Positions 1-8,872 are shown, counted from the stretch's first letter. The stretch is DNA of 64,000 nt from Streptomyces sp. NBC_01116 (GCF_041435495.1 NZ_CP108644.1:6309501-6373500); one strand, 5' to 3'. Notes: generated from the sequence alone by a model not told the origin. Program-made: numbers and translations.

Positions 1-154
1 GGTCCTCGTCGAGGACGAGGACTCCGAACAGCTCATCGAGGTCGTCGTCAAGGCCGCCCGTACCGGCAAGATCGGTGACGGGAAGGTCTGGAGCGTCCCG
101 GTCGAGACCGCCGTCCGCGTCCGGACCGGCGAGCGCGGCCCGGACGCCCTCTGA
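1..154 (+). CDS. glnB: Nitrogen regulatory protein PII, C-terminal end (partial)
   Basis: Only the last 50 codons lie in the window. They carry the conserved PII motif GKIGDGKVW followed by the closing strand SVPVETAVRVRTGE, which form the nucleotide-binding B/C loops of the trimer. PII reports 2-oxoglutarate and ATP/ADP and, in actinobacteria, sits with amtB and glnD. Here glnD follows after 29 nt, so the pair is probably one operon. In Streptomyces this protein is usually called GlnK. The start and the modified T-loop tyrosine lie upstream, outside the window. Confidence 0.95.
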   Translation, partial: VLVEDEDSEQLIEVVVKAARTGKIGDGKVWSVPVETAVRVRTGERGPDAL

Positions 155-183
155 CCTACGGCCCGCAAACGGAAGGCAGCTGG

Positions 184-2643
184 GTGACGAGTACCGAAGT
201 GACCACCGAAACCGAAGGCTCGGGACCCAGCGGCTACGCGGCGGCCCGGCTGCGCCTCCTCCAGCAGGAGGCGCGGTCCGGGCCGCCGCGCCGTGCGGCC
301 CTCGCCCGCCTCACCGACGACTGGCTCACCGGCCTGTTCACCGCAGCCGCGACCCGCGCCGGGGTAAGGGGCGCGGCCCTCGTCGCCGTCGGCGGCTACG
401 GCCGCGGCGAGCTCTCCCCGCGCAGCGACCTCGACCTGCTCCTCCTGCACGACGGCAGCGCCGACGCGGCGGCCCTCGCCGCCCTCGCCGACGGCATCTG
501 GTACCCGGTCTGGGACCTGGGCCTGGCCCTCGACCACTCCGTACGCACCCCCGGCGAGGCCAGGAGGACCGCGGGCGAGGACCTCAAGGTCCAGCTCGGC
601 CTGCTGGACGCCCGCCCCGTCGCCGGCGACCTCGGCCTCGTCGCCTCCCTGCGCACCGGGATCCTTGCCGACTGGCGCAACCAGGCCCCCAGACGCCTCC
701 CCGCCCTCCACGAGCTCTGCCGGGAACGTGCCGAGCGGACGGGCGAGCTCCAGTTCCTCCTGGAACCCGACCTGAAGGAGGCCCGCGGCGGCCTCCGCGA
801 CGCCATCGCCCTGCGCGCGGTGGCCGCGTCCTGGGTCGCCGACGCCCCCCGCGAAGGCCTTGTCGAGGCCCGCCGCACCCTCCTGGACGCCCGCGACGCC
901 CTCCACCTCACCACCGGGCGCGCCACCGACCGCCTCGCCCTCCAGGAACAGGACCAGGTCGCCCGGGCACTCGGCCTCCTCGACGCCGACACCCTGCTCC
1001 GCAAGGTCTACGAGGCCGCCCGCACCGTCTCGTACGCCACCGACGTCACCTGGCGCGAGGTCGACCGGGTCCTGCGCGCCCGCTCCGCCCGACCCAGGCT
1101 CCGCGCGCTGCTCAGCGGCGGTCTCGGCTCCAAGGCCGTCACCGAACGCACCCCGCTCGCCGACGGCGTGGTGGACGCGGACGGCGAAGTGGTCCTCGCC
1201 CGCGCCGCCCGCCCCGAACGCGACCCGGTCCTCACCCTGCGCGCCGCCGCGGCCGCCGCCGAGGCCGGGCTCCCGCTCTCCCGCCACCTCGTCCGCCACC
1301 TGGCGGCCACCGCCCAGCCGCTGCCGGTCCCCTGGCCCCCCGAGGCCCGCGAGGAACTCGTCACCCTGCTCGGCGCGGGAGAGGCCACCGTCGGCGTCTG
1401 GGAGGCGCTCGAAGCGGAAGGGATCGTCACCCGGCTGCTGCCCGACTGGGAACGCGTCCACTGCCGCCCCCAGCGCAACGCCGTCCACACCTGGACCGTC
1501 GACCGCCACCTCGTGGAGACCGCCGTCCGCGCCGCCTCCCTCACCCGCCGCGTCCACCGCCCCGACCTCCTCCTGGTCGCGGCCCTCCTGCACGACATCG
1601 GCAAGGGCTGGCCCGGCGACCACTCCGTGGCCGGCGAGGTCATCGCCCGGGACATGGCCACCCGGATCGGCTTCGACAAGCACGACGTGGGCGTCATCGC
1701 CACCCTCGTACGCCACCATCTGCTGCTCGTCGAGACCGCAACCCGGCGCGACCTCGACGACCCCGCCACCGTGCGGTCGGTGGCCGAAGCCGTCTCCAGC
1801 GCCTCCACCCTGGAACTGCTGCACGCCCTCACCGAGGCCGACGCGCTGGCCACCGGCCCCGCCGCCTGGAGCTCCTGGCGCGCCTCCCTCGTGACCGACC
1901 TCGTCCGACGCGTCGCCGCCGTCCTCGCCGGTCAGGCACCCGAGGAGCCCGAGGAGGCCGCGCCCAGCGCCGAGCACGAACGCCTCACCATCGAGGCCCT
2001 GCGCACCGGCGAACCCGTCCTCGCCCTGCACGCCCGGCCCGAGGAACCCGCCGGGGACGGCGCGGTGGAACCCGTCGGCGTCGAACTCCTCATCGCCCTG
2101 CCCGACCGCCCCGGCGTCCTGCCCGCCGCCGCCGGAGTCCTCGCCCTGCACCGCCTCACCGTGCGCGCCGCCGACCTGCGCGCGGTGGAGCTGCCCAACG
2201 AGGTGGGGGAGCGGGCGGACCTGCTGCTGCTCAGCTGGCGGGTCGCCGCCGAGTACGGGTCCCTCCCGCAGGTCGCCCGCCTCCGCGCCGACCTCGTACG
2301 CGCCCTCGACGGATCCCTGGACATCCGGGCCCGCCTCGCCGAGCGCGAAGCCGCCTACCCGCGTCGGCGCGGCGTGAAGGCCCCGCCGCCCCGCGTGACC
2401 GTGGCCGCCGCCGGCTCCCGCCGCGCCACCGTCATCGAGGTCCGCGCCCAGGACGCCCCGGGCCTGCTGCACCGGATCGGCCGGGCCCTGGAACAGAGCG
2501 CGGTACGGGTGCGCAGCGCCCACGTCTCCACCCTCGGCGCCAACGCCGTGGACGCCTTCTACGTCACCGGGACCGACGGCGAACCGCTGTCCCCGGACCG
2601 GGCCGCCGAGATCGCCCGGGAGGTCGAGAAGGCGCTCGGCTGA
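184..2643 (+). CDS. glnD: PII-modifying nucleotidyltransferase GlnD
   Basis: An 819-aa bifunctional PII nucleotidyltransferase/removing enzyme. The nucleotidyltransferase site GGYGRGELSPRSDLDLL is near residues 70-86, the HD-domain motif LLHDIGKG near 468-475, and two ACT domains lie near 630-700 and 745-810, which is the full family order. In E. coli the enzyme uridylylates PII; in Streptomyces the orthologue is known to adenylylate GlnK, so adenylyltransferase is the likelier activity. The GTG start follows a GGAAGG ribosome site 29 nt after the PII gene. Expression is probably GlnR-controlled from upstream of the window (inference). Length is typical. Confidence 0.96.
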   Translation: MTSTEVTTETEGSGPSGYAAARLRLLQQEARSGPPRRAALARLTDDWLTGLFTAAATRAGVRGAALVAVGGYGRGELSPRSDLDLLLLHDGSADAAALAALADGIWYPVWDLGLALDHSVRTPGEARRTAGEDLKVQLGLLDARPVAGDLGLVASLRTGILADWRNQAPRRLPALHELCRERAERTGELQFLLEPDLKEARGGLRDAIALRAVAASWVADAPREGLVEARRTLLDARDALHLTTGRATDRLALQEQDQVARALGLLDADTLLRKVYEAARTVSYATDVTWREVDRVLRARSARPRLRALLSGGLGSKAVTERTPLADGVVDADGEVVLARAARPERDPVLTLRAAAAAAEAGLPLSRHLVRHLAATAQPLPVPWPPEAREELVTLLGAGEATVGVWEALEAEGIVTRLLPDWERVHCRPQRNAVHTWTVDRHLVETAVRAASLTRRVHRPDLLLVAALLHDIGKGWPGDHSVAGEVIARDMATRIGFDKHDVGVIATLVRHHLLLVETATRRDLDDPATVRSVAEAVSSASTLELLHALTEADALATGPAAWSSWRASLVTDLVRRVAAVLAGQAPEEPEEAAPSAEHERLTIEALRTGEPVLALHARPEEPAGDGAVEPVGVELLIALPDRPGVLPAAAGVLALHRLTVRAADLRAVELPNEVGERADLLLLSWRVAAEYGSLPQVARLRADLVRALDGSLDIRARLAEREAAYPRRRGVKAPPPRVTVAAAGSRRATVIEVRAQDAPGLLHRIGRALEQSAVRVRSAHVSTLGANAVDAFYVTGTDGEPLSPDRAAEIAREVEKALG

Positions 2644-2686
2644 CCGCGTACGACCGGCCCTCGTCCGGCAGGTTCCGGGCGAGGGC

Positions 2687-2714
2687 TTGGCGTTCCCCGG
2701 GGGACGGATACCCT
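2687..2714 (+). promoter_or_regulatory. Candidate housekeeping promoter of ffh
   Basis: A TTGGCG hexamer and a TACCCT hexamer are separated by 16 nt in the 121-nt gap between glnD and ffh. This fits the Streptomyces HrdB pattern and would let ffh be expressed apart from the nitrogen operon. It was read by eye only. Confidence 0.45.
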
Positions 2715-2764
2715 GGAGGGCGACTGACCTGCCCCGCCCCCGACCCTGAGGACCGACGAGCGCC

Positions 2765-4309
2765 GTGTTCGATACTCTCTCCGACCGCCTTAGCGCGACT
2801 TTCAAGAACCTCAGGGGCAAGGGCCGCTTGTCCGAGGCGGACATCGACGCCACGGCACGCGAGATCCGTATCGCCCTGCTGGAAGCCGATGTCGCCCTGC
2901 CCGTGGTCCGGGCCTTCATCGCCAACGTGAAGGAGCGGGCGCGCGGCGTCGAGGTCTCCCAGGCGCTGAACCCCGCCCAGCAGGTCGTCAAGATCGTCAA
3001 CGAGGAGCTCGTCTCCATCCTCGGCGGCGAGACCCGGCGGCTTCGGTTCGCCAAGACCGCGCCCACCGTGATCATGCTCGCCGGCCTCCAGGGGGCCGGT
3101 AAGACGACGCTGGCCGGAAAGCTCGGCCTCTGGCTCAAGAGCCAGGGCCACTCCCCGCTGCTCGTCGCCTGCGACCTCCAGCGCCCCAACGCCGTCAACC
3201 AGCTCAGCGTCGTCGCCGAGCGCGCCGGCGTCGCGGTGTACGCCCCCGAGCCGGGCAACGGCGTCGGCGACCCGGTCCAGGTCGCCAAGGACTCCATCGA
3301 GTTCGCCAAGGCCAAGGTCCACGACATCGTCATCGTCGACACCGCCGGACGCCTCGGCATCGACCAGGAGCTGATGCAACAGGCCGCGGACATCCGCGAC
3401 GCCGTCAGCCCCGACGAGATCCTCTTCGTCGTCGACGCGATGATCGGCCAGGACGCGGTCAACACCGCCGAGGCCTTCCGCGACGGCGTCGGCTTCGACG
3501 GCGTCGTGCTCTCCAAGCTCGACGGCGACGCCCGCGGTGGCGCCGCCCTGTCGATCGCCCACGTCACGGGCAAGCAGGTCATGTTCGCGTCGAACGGCGA
3601 GAAGCTGGAGGACTTCGACGCGTTCCACCCGGACCGGATGGCCTCCCGCATCCTCGACATGGGTGACCTGCTCACCCTGATCGAGCAGGCGGAGAAGACG
3701 TTCAGCCAGGAAGAGGCCGCCAAAATGGCCTCGAAGCTCCAGTCGAGCAAGGGTGGCAAGGACTTCACCCTCGACGACTTCCTGGCCCAGATGGAGCAGG
3801 TCCGCAAGATGGGCTCGATCTCCAAGCTGCTCGGGATGCTGCCCGGCATGGGGCAGATCAAGGACCAGATCAACAACATCGACGAGCGCGACATCGACCG
3901 CACCGCCGCGATCATCAAGTCGATGACCCCGAAGGAGCGCGCCGAGCCGACGCTCATCAACGGTTCGCGCCGCGCCCGTATCGCCAAGGGCTCGGGCGTC
4001 GAGGTCTCCGCGGTCAAGAGCCTGGTGGAGCGCTTCTTCGAGGCCCGCAAGATGATGTCGAAGATGGCCCAGGGCGGCGGCATGCCCGGGATGCCGGGCA
4101 TGCCCGGCATGGGTGGCGGCCCCGGCCGTCAGAAGAAGCAGGTCAAGCAGGCCAAGGGCAAGCGTAAGAGCGGCAACCCCATGAAGCGCAAGGCCGAGGA
4201 GGCCGCCGCCGAGCGCCGCGAGCAGGCGGCCCAGGGCGGCGCGTTCGGTCTGCCCGCCCAGGAGGACAAGAACTTCGAGCTGCCGGACGAGTTCAAGAAG
4301 TTCATGTAG
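2765..4309 (+). CDS. ffh: Signal recognition particle protein Ffh
   Basis: A 514-aa SRP54-type GTPase that binds 4.5S RNA and signal peptides on ribosomes and hands them to FtsY at the membrane. The N domain is followed by the G domain with P-loop GLQGAGKTT at residue 107, DTAGR at 192 and SKLDGD at about 250. The M domain from about 330 includes the methionine-rich run MPGMPGMPGMGG and a basic C-terminus. The start is GTG giving MFDTLSDRLS, as in other Ffh proteins. It is a single-gene unit between a promoter-like sequence and a strong terminator. Its position close to four signal peptidase genes is suggestive but the two are separated by several operons. Confidence 0.97.
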   Translation: MFDTLSDRLSATFKNLRGKGRLSEADIDATAREIRIALLEADVALPVVRAFIANVKERARGVEVSQALNPAQQVVKIVNEELVSILGGETRRLRFAKTAPTVIMLAGLQGAGKTTLAGKLGLWLKSQGHSPLLVACDLQRPNAVNQLSVVAERAGVAVYAPEPGNGVGDPVQVAKDSIEFAKAKVHDIVIVDTAGRLGIDQELMQQAADIRDAVSPDEILFVVDAMIGQDAVNTAEAFRDGVGFDGVVLSKLDGDARGGAALSIAHVTGKQVMFASNGEKLEDFDAFHPDRMASRILDMGDLLTLIEQAEKTFSQEEAAKMASKLQSSKGGKDFTLDDFLAQMEQVRKMGSISKLLGMLPGMGQIKDQINNIDERDIDRTAAIIKSMTPKERAEPTLINGSRRARIAKGSGVEVSAVKSLVERFFEARKMMSKMAQGGGMPGMPGMPGMGGGPGRQKKQVKQAKGKRKSGNPMKRKAEEAAAERREQAAQGGAFGLPAQEDKNFELPDEFKKFM

Positions 4310-4323
4310 CGCGGGCCGAGCAC

Positions 4324-4367
4324 CACGCGTAAGGGGCGCCCTTTCTCAAGGGCGCCCCTCACGCGTG
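4324..4367. terminator. Intrinsic terminator after ffh
   Basis: A long inverted repeat: the outer arms CACGCGT/ACGCGTG and inner arms GGGGCGCCC/GGGCGCCCC enclose a short loop. It lies 15 nt after the ffh stop. There is no U-run, as is common in Streptomyces. It could also serve the convergent methyltransferase gene. Confidence 0.8.
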
Positions 4368-4387
4368 TCGTGCTGTCCGTCGGCCCG

Positions 4388-4461
4388 GGTCACGGAGACC
4401 GGACAGCGGCTCAGGTCGCGCAGGCCGGACAGCGGCTCAGGTCACGCAGACCAGATAGCGG
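4388..4461. repeat. 26-bp tandem repeat, about 2.8 copies
   Basis: Three consecutive copies begin GGTCACGG, GGTCGCGC and GGTCACGC; units 1 and 2 are complete (4388-4413, 4414-4439) and unit 3 is partial (4440-4461). The array covers the stop codon of the minus-strand methyltransferase gene, so successive units duplicate the C-terminal coding sequence and its stop. Confidence 0.85.
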
Positions 4462-5321
4462 AAGACGTTCGGCATCCACACCGTGCCGTCCTGCCGCCGG
4501 TGCGGATGCAGGGCCTCCGCGACCTCCTTCTCCACCTGGGAGCGGTCCGTGGCCCGTACGGCGGCGTCGAACAGCCCGGTGGACAGCAGGCCGCGCACCG
4601 CGCTGTTCACGTCCGCGTAGCCGAACGGGCAGGACACCCGCCCCGAACCGTCCGGCTTCAGCCCGGCCCGCGCCGCCACGTCCTCCAGATCGTCCCGGAG
4701 CGTCGGCCGCCATCCGTCCGGGTCGGTACGCGGCGGACGCGCCGACTCCGCGAGCCGCGCGGCCACCCGCAGCACCGCGGCCGTCGCGCAGCGCTCCGGT
4801 GGCCCCCATCCGGTCAGCACCACCGAGGCGCCCCGGACCGCCAGCGGCACGGCCGACCGCAGCGCCGGGACCAGCCCCTCGGAGTCCCCGGCCGCACAGC
4901 CGATCGGCTCGAAGACCGTGATCAGGTCGTACGGGGCGCCGTCCGCGCCGGCGGGTGCGGGCCGCCAGTCCTCCAGCAGCCGGGCCCGACGGCGGGCCGG
5001 ATGCGGGGAGTGCGCGGGTGCGTCGTCCCAGTCGGCGTCGGGCAGCAGCCGCGCCCGGGCCAGCGCCAGGCGCTCCCGGTCGGAGTCCACACCCGTGACG
5101 TGCGCCCCCCGGGCCGCCGCGACGAGCATCGCGAGGCCCGAGCCGCAGCCCAGGGACAGCATCCGGGTGGCGGCCCCGACCTCCATCCGGTCGTACACCG
5201 CTTCGTACAGCGGCGCGAGCATGCGTTCCTGGATCTCTGCCCAGTCGCGTGCGCGGGTACCGGCGTCCGCCGGTGCGGAGGCGTCCGCGGCCGGCTGGTT
5301 CCGGACGAGCGTTGGTGTCAT
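4437..5321 (-). CDS. SAM-dependent methyltransferase (class I)
   Basis: A 294-aa protein with the Rossmann motif I LSLGCGSG at residues 55-62 and an acidic VDSD end of strand 2, as in class I methyltransferases. A weaker DLITVFEPIGC segment fits motif II. The substrate cannot be told from the sequence. I chose the ATG giving MTPTLVRNQP, preceded by a GGGG tract at good spacing; an upstream in-frame start at 5417 would add a low-complexity Arg/Thr stretch unlike a real N-terminus. The gene is convergent with ffh, and its 3' end is inside a 26-bp tandem repeat. Similar lone methyltransferases at this locus exist in other Streptomyces (from memory). Confidence 0.8.
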   Translation of the reverse strand: MTPTLVRNQPAADASAPADAGTRARDWAEIQERMLAPLYEAVYDRMEVGAATRMLSLGCGSGLAMLVAAARGAHVTGVDSDRERLALARARLLPDADWDDAPAHSPHPARRRARLLEDWRPAPAGADGAPYDLITVFEPIGCAAGDSEGLVPALRSAVPLAVRGASVVLTGWGPPERCATAAVLRVAARLAESARPPRTDPDGWRPTLRDDLEDVAARAGLKPDGSGRVSCPFGYADVNSAVRGLLSTGLFDAAVRATDRSQVEKEVAEALHPHRRQDGTVWMPNVFRYLVCVT

Positions 5322-5774
5322 GGAAAGTGCCCCAATCCGCCAAGAGGTCGGTCGTGCCCGAGTGGACGTCCCCCGTGTGCGTGTGTTCCGCACCCCCGTA
5401 GCCAGAGAACTGCGCATCCGCCGTTCCGTCCAGGGGGTTGTGGAGCAGTGCTTGCGTGCCCCGTTCGTGCGCCCCGTGCCACGTCTGCTCTCCGACCAGT
5501 CTTACCCGACACCTCGCGCCGGGCACGTCGAACGGCGGGGCGGGTAGCCTTTCGGGCGGATTCGTCAGGAGCGCCGGCCGCCCGCGCACCTCACATCCGA
5601 AGCTCCGGGCGTACCGCACGCTGTGCACCACCTTGGTGTGAGCTGTGCGTCTTCTCCGCAGTTCTGCGCACCCGCCCGCGTCCGGACGCATCAAGGGCAA
5701 CTGACTGGTACGTGCAAATTATTTGGGATGCCCCGGAATAGGAACACCGGGGCCCTCGGGCTCGTTGTCACGAC
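5322..5774. other. Intergenic region between divergent genes
   Basis: This 453-nt gap separates the methyltransferase from the SprT-like gene. I see no convincing gene. It contains an AT-richer island around 5700-5750 (GCAAATTATTTGGG, then GGAATAGGAAC), which is unusual for this chromosome and may carry the promoter of the downstream gene. Confidence 0.5.
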
Positions 5775-6368
5775 GTGAGCACGACACCACCTGTACTTGC
5801 CGCAGAGCTGGCACAGGCGTGGGCCGACATTCAGCGGTACCACCCCGAGCTGCCCGATCTTGCCGCGCCCGAGTCCCTGATCGGAGAGTCCTCGTCCGCC
5901 TGTGGCGCCGAGCTCTCCTTCGAGCGACTGCTCCATGAGGCAGTCCACGGCATCGCCGCCGCGAGAGGAGTCCGAGACACCTCCCGCGCCGGCCGTTACC
6001 ACAACCGACGCTTCCTCGCGATCGCCGAGGAGCTGGGCCTCGATCATGCCGAGGAGCCCCACCCCAGCAGCGGATTCTCGCTGGTCACGCTGAATCCGGA
6101 AGCCAAGCGCCGGTACCGTCCGACCACCGAACGGCTGCAGCGCGCCCTCAAGGCGCACACCGTCGCCACCGCCGCCGACACCAAGCGCTCCTTCCGCGGA
6201 CCTGCCGCCCGGCACGGTTCCTCCGGAGGCGGTGTGCGGGTCAAGGCCGTCTGCGACTGCGGACGCAACGTCCGCGTCGTCCCGTCGGTCCTGGCGCAGG
6301 CGCCGATCGTCTGCGGCGGCTGCGGCAAGCCGTTCCGGATTCCGGAAGCGGCGGTCGCGGTGGGGTGA
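5775..6368 (+). CDS. SprT-like zinc metallopeptidase domain protein
   Basis: A 197-aa protein. The motif HEAVH at residues 54-58, followed by RYHNRRF with a third histidine at 75, matches the SprT/Spartan-like zincin pattern (HExxH plus a downstream His). The C-terminus has a zinc-ribbon-like set of cysteines at 159, 161, 179 and 182 (CDCG and CGGCG). SprT-family proteins elsewhere include DNA-protein crosslink proteases, but most bacterial members have no known substrate, so function here is open. The GTG start gives MSTTPPVLAAELAQAW. It stands alone just upstream of the rpsP operon promoter region, in the same direction. Confidence 0.7.
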   Translation: MSTTPPVLAAELAQAWADIQRYHPELPDLAAPESLIGESSSACGAELSFERLLHEAVHGIAAARGVRDTSRAGRYHNRRFLAIAEELGLDHAEEPHPSSGFSLVTLNPEAKRRYRPTTERLQRALKAHTVATAADTKRSFRGPAARHGSSGGGVRVKAVCDCGRNVRVVPSVLAQAPIVCGGCGKPFRIPEAAVAVG

Positions 6369-6389
6369 GCCGATGTGGTGTGGCACAAT
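6361..6389 (+). promoter_or_regulatory. Possible rpsP operon promoter
   Basis: The sequence TGGCACAAT before GGCTAGCTG has a CACAAT hexamer that could be a -10 box about 137 nt before rpsP. The -35 is unconvincing. Ribosomal operons usually have their own promoter here, so the call rests mainly on position. Confidence 0.25.
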
Positions 6390-6525
6390 GGCTAGCTGTA
6401 CTCGACAGTCGCACAGGACCCCTCTCTCCTCCGGCTGACGCGTCCATCGGGCACTCCGAGTACCGCAACCCCACGTGGCATCTAGTTGTGCCCAACCACG
6501 TCTGAGACCAGGAGACACCACTTCC

Positions 6526-6966
6526 GTGGCAGTCAAGATCAAGCTGAAGCGTCTGGGCAAGATCCGTTCGCCTCACTACCGCATCGTCGTCGCCGACTCC
6601 CGTACCCGCCGTGATGGCCGGGCCATCGAGGAGATCGGCCTGTACCACCCGGTGCAGAACCCCTCGCGCATCGAGGTCAACGCAGAGCGCGCGCAGTACT
6701 GGCTGTCCGTCGGCGCCCAGCCGACCGAGCCGGTTCTCGCGATCCTGAAGCTCACCGGTGACTGGCAGGCCCACAAGGGCCTCCCGGCCCCCGCGCCGCT
6801 GCTGCAGCCGGAGCCCAAGGCTGACAAGCGCGCGCTGTTCGAGGCGCTGTCCTCGGACGGTGACGAGGCCAAGGGTGAGGCCATCACCCCCAAGGCCAAG
6901 AAGGCCGACAAGAAGGCGGACGAGGCGGCTGACGCCCCCGCGTCCACCGAGTCGACCGAGGCCTGA
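6526..6966 (+). CDS. rpsP: 30S ribosomal protein bS16
   Basis: A 146-aa protein beginning MAVKIKLKRLGKIRSPHYRI, the canonical bS16 start, so I use the GTG at 6526 with GGAGA ten bases upstream; in-frame codons further upstream are not needed. The conserved core ends near residue 80, and the C-terminus is an Ala/Lys/Glu-rich extension typical of actinobacteria. bS16 is an early assembly protein of the 30S body. It is the first gene of the rpsP-khpA-rimM-trmD-rplS cluster and is separated from khpA by only 2 nt. Confidence 0.97.
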   Translation: MAVKIKLKRLGKIRSPHYRIVVADSRTRRDGRAIEEIGLYHPVQNPSRIEVNAERAQYWLSVGAQPTEPVLAILKLTGDWQAHKGLPAPAPLLQPEPKADKRALFEALSSDGDEAKGEAITPKAKKADKKADEAADAPASTESTEA

Positions 6967-6968
6967 GC

Positions 6969-7208
6969 ATGCTCGAGGAGGCTCTCGAGCACCTCGTGAA
7001 GGGCATCGTCGACAACCCCGACGACGTGCAGGTTGCCGAGCGCACCCTGCGTCGTGGGCGCGTGCTGGAGGTCCGGGTCCACCCCGACGACCTCGGCAAG
7101 GTGATCGGCCGTAACGGCCGCACCGCTCGCGCTCTGCGCACGGTCGTGGGTGCCATCGGCGGCCGTGGGATCCGCGTCGACCTCGTCGATGTGGACCAGG
7201 TTCGCTGA
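6969..7208 (+). CDS. khpA: KH-domain RNA-binding protein KhpA
   Basis: A 79-aa single KH domain with the GxxG loop IGRNG at residues 46-50. The family (formerly YlqC, UPF0109) binds RNA, often with KhpB/EloR, and has been linked to cell-envelope growth control in other Gram-positives. It starts 2 nt after rpsP and is almost certainly translated from the same mRNA. A strong hairpin follows, so rpsP-khpA may form a sub-unit of the larger operon. Confidence 0.93.
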   Translation: MLEEALEHLVKGIVDNPDDVQVAERTLRRGRVLEVRVHPDDLGKVIGRNGRTARALRTVVGAIGGRGIRVDLVDVDQVR

Positions 7209-7232
7209 TACAGCGAGTTGAACACCGGCCAG

Positions 7233-7267
7233 GGCCGGGGAGGGCCTTCGGGCCGTCCCCGGCCTTT
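7233..7267 (+). terminator. Terminator or attenuator between khpA and rimM
   Basis: Two 14-nt arms (GGCCGGGGAGGGCC and GGCCGTCCCCGGCC, one mismatch) enclose a TTCG tetraloop and are followed by TTT. It is a very stable hairpin inside a run of co-directional genes, so partial read-through is likely. Confidence 0.8.
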
Positions 7268-7330
7268 GTCGTCGGCCACCCGGACGTTTCCGACAGGTCG
7301 ACGTCCCCACCCCACCAATCGGAGAACAGC

Positions 7331-7921
7331 GTGCAGTTGGTAGTCGCGCGGATCGGCCGCGCCCACGGCATCAAGGGCGAGGTCACCGTCGAGGTACGAA
7401 CGGACGAGCCGGAGCTGCGGCTCGGACCCGGCGCCGTCCTGGCCACCGAACCGGCGGCGACGGGTCCGCTGACGATCGAGACGGGCCGGGTCCACAGCGG
7501 CAGGCTCCTGCTGCGCTTCGAAGGGGTGCGCGACCGCACCGGAGCCGAGGCGCTGCGCAACACCCTGCTGATCGCCGAGGTGGACCCGGAGGAGCTGCCC
7601 GAGGACGAGGACGAGTTCTACGACCACCAGCTGATCGACCTCGACGTGGTGCTCGCCGACGGCACCGAAATCGGCCGGATCACCGAGATCTCCCACCTTC
7701 CCTCGCAGGACCTGTTCATCGTGGAGCGCCCCGACGGCAGCGAGGTGATGATCCCCTTCGTGGAGGAGATCGTCACCGAGATCGACCTGGAGGAGCAGCG
7801 CGCGGTCATCACCCCGCCGCCCGGCCTGATCGACGAGAGCGAGGCCGTGGTCGCCTCCTCGCGCGACGAAGAGGAAGAGGCTCCCGGGGACGCGGACGAG
7901 GCCCCGAAGGGCGACGCCTGA
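7331..7921 (+). CDS. rimM: 16S rRNA processing protein RimM
   Basis: A 196-aa protein with the N-terminal RimM barrel (VARIGRAHGIKGEVTVEVRT) and a PRC-barrel second half (DLDVVLADGTEIGRITEI to IDLEEQRAVITPPPGL). It then has an acidic tail of about 20 residues. RimM binds uS19 and the 30S head during late maturation. The GTG start at 7331 matches the family N-terminus. The TGA overlaps the ATG of trmD by one base, so the two are translationally coupled. Confidence 0.96.
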   Translation: MQLVVARIGRAHGIKGEVTVEVRTDEPELRLGPGAVLATEPAATGPLTIETGRVHSGRLLLRFEGVRDRTGAEALRNTLLIAEVDPEELPEDEDEFYDHQLIDLDVVLADGTEIGRITEISHLPSQDLFIVERPDGSEVMIPFVEEIVTEIDLEEQRAVITPPPGLIDESEAVVASSRDEEEEAPGDADEAPKGDA

Positions 7922-8742
7922 TGCGGCTCGACGTCGTCACGATCTTCCCGGAGTACCTGGAGCCGCTGAACGTCTCCCTCGTCGGCAAGGCCCGCGCCCG
8001 CGGCGTGCTGGACGTCCACGTCCACGACCTGCGGGAGTGGACGTACGACCGGCACAACACGGTCGACGACACCCCCTACGGCGGCGGCCCCGGCATGGTC
8101 ATGAAGACCGAGCCCTGGGGCGAGGCGCTCGACGAGGCCCTGGCCGACGGCTACGAGGCCGGAGCACACTCCCCGGTGCTCGTCGTGCCCACGCCCAGCG
8201 GCCGGCCGTTCACCCAGGAACTGGCCGTCGAACTCTCCGCCGAGCCCTGGCTCGTCTTCACGCCCGCCCGGTACGAGGGCATCGACCGCCGGGTGATCGA
8301 CGAGTACGCCACCCGGCTGCGGGTCGTCGAGGTCTCCATCGGGGACTACGTGCTGGCCGGCGGGGAAGCGGCTGTCCTGGTGATCACGGAGGCCGTGGCC
8401 CGGCTGCTGCCCGGCGTCCTCGGCAACGCCGAGTCCCACCGGGACGACTCCTTCGCACCCGGAGCGATGGCCAACCTCCTGGAGGGCCCCGTCTTCACCA
8501 AGCCGCCCGAGTGGCGCGGCCGCTCCATCCCGGACGTCCTGCTCAGCGGCCACCACGGCAGGATCGCCCGTTGGCGGCGGGACCAGGCCTTCGCCCGCAC
8601 GGCACTCAACCGGCCCGACCTCATCGAGCGGTGCGAGGCGAGCGCCTTCGACAAGAAGGACCGCGAGATCCTCTCCATCCTCGGCTTCGCACCGGAGCCC
8701 GGCGGCCGATTTTGGCGCAGGCCCACCGCCGTGGAAGAATAG
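7921..8742 (+). CDS. trmD: tRNA (guanine37-N1)-methyltransferase TrmD
   Basis: A 273-aa SPOUT enzyme that makes m1G37 in tRNAs and so prevents +1 frameshifting. The start MRLDVVTIFPEYLEPL, the YGGGPGMVMKTEP segment and the knot segment GDYVLAGGEAAVLV are diagnostic. The C-terminal domain is complete. It is coupled to rimM through a one-base stop/start overlap, with rplS following after 130 nt. Confidence 0.97.
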   Translation: MRLDVVTIFPEYLEPLNVSLVGKARARGVLDVHVHDLREWTYDRHNTVDDTPYGGGPGMVMKTEPWGEALDEALADGYEAGAHSPVLVVPTPSGRPFTQELAVELSAEPWLVFTPARYEGIDRRVIDEYATRLRVVEVSIGDYVLAGGEAAVLVITEAVARLLPGVLGNAESHRDDSFAPGAMANLLEGPVFTKPPEWRGRSIPDVLLSGHHGRIARWRRDQAFARTALNRPDLIERCEASAFDKKDREILSILGFAPEPGGRFWRRPTAVEE

Positions 8743-8872
8743 GCCGCTGCTGTACGTCCGGTGTGCGCCCCTGCCACAGGGGGAAAGACGCCCGCCCGAC
8801 GCGATCAGCACTCCGAACTCTTCAACGACATCCCGTCGATGACCTGTGGCATCGGCGAAGAAAGCAGAAACC

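Noticed and set aside
75..2930. A plus-strand open frame of 951 codons over glnD
   Set aside because: It is in a different frame from glnD and is almost all Arg, Pro and Gly; it has no domain.
5322..5774. Small frames in the methyltransferase-SprT gap
   Set aside because: They lack a ribosome site, use atypical codons for this genome and match nothing I recognise.
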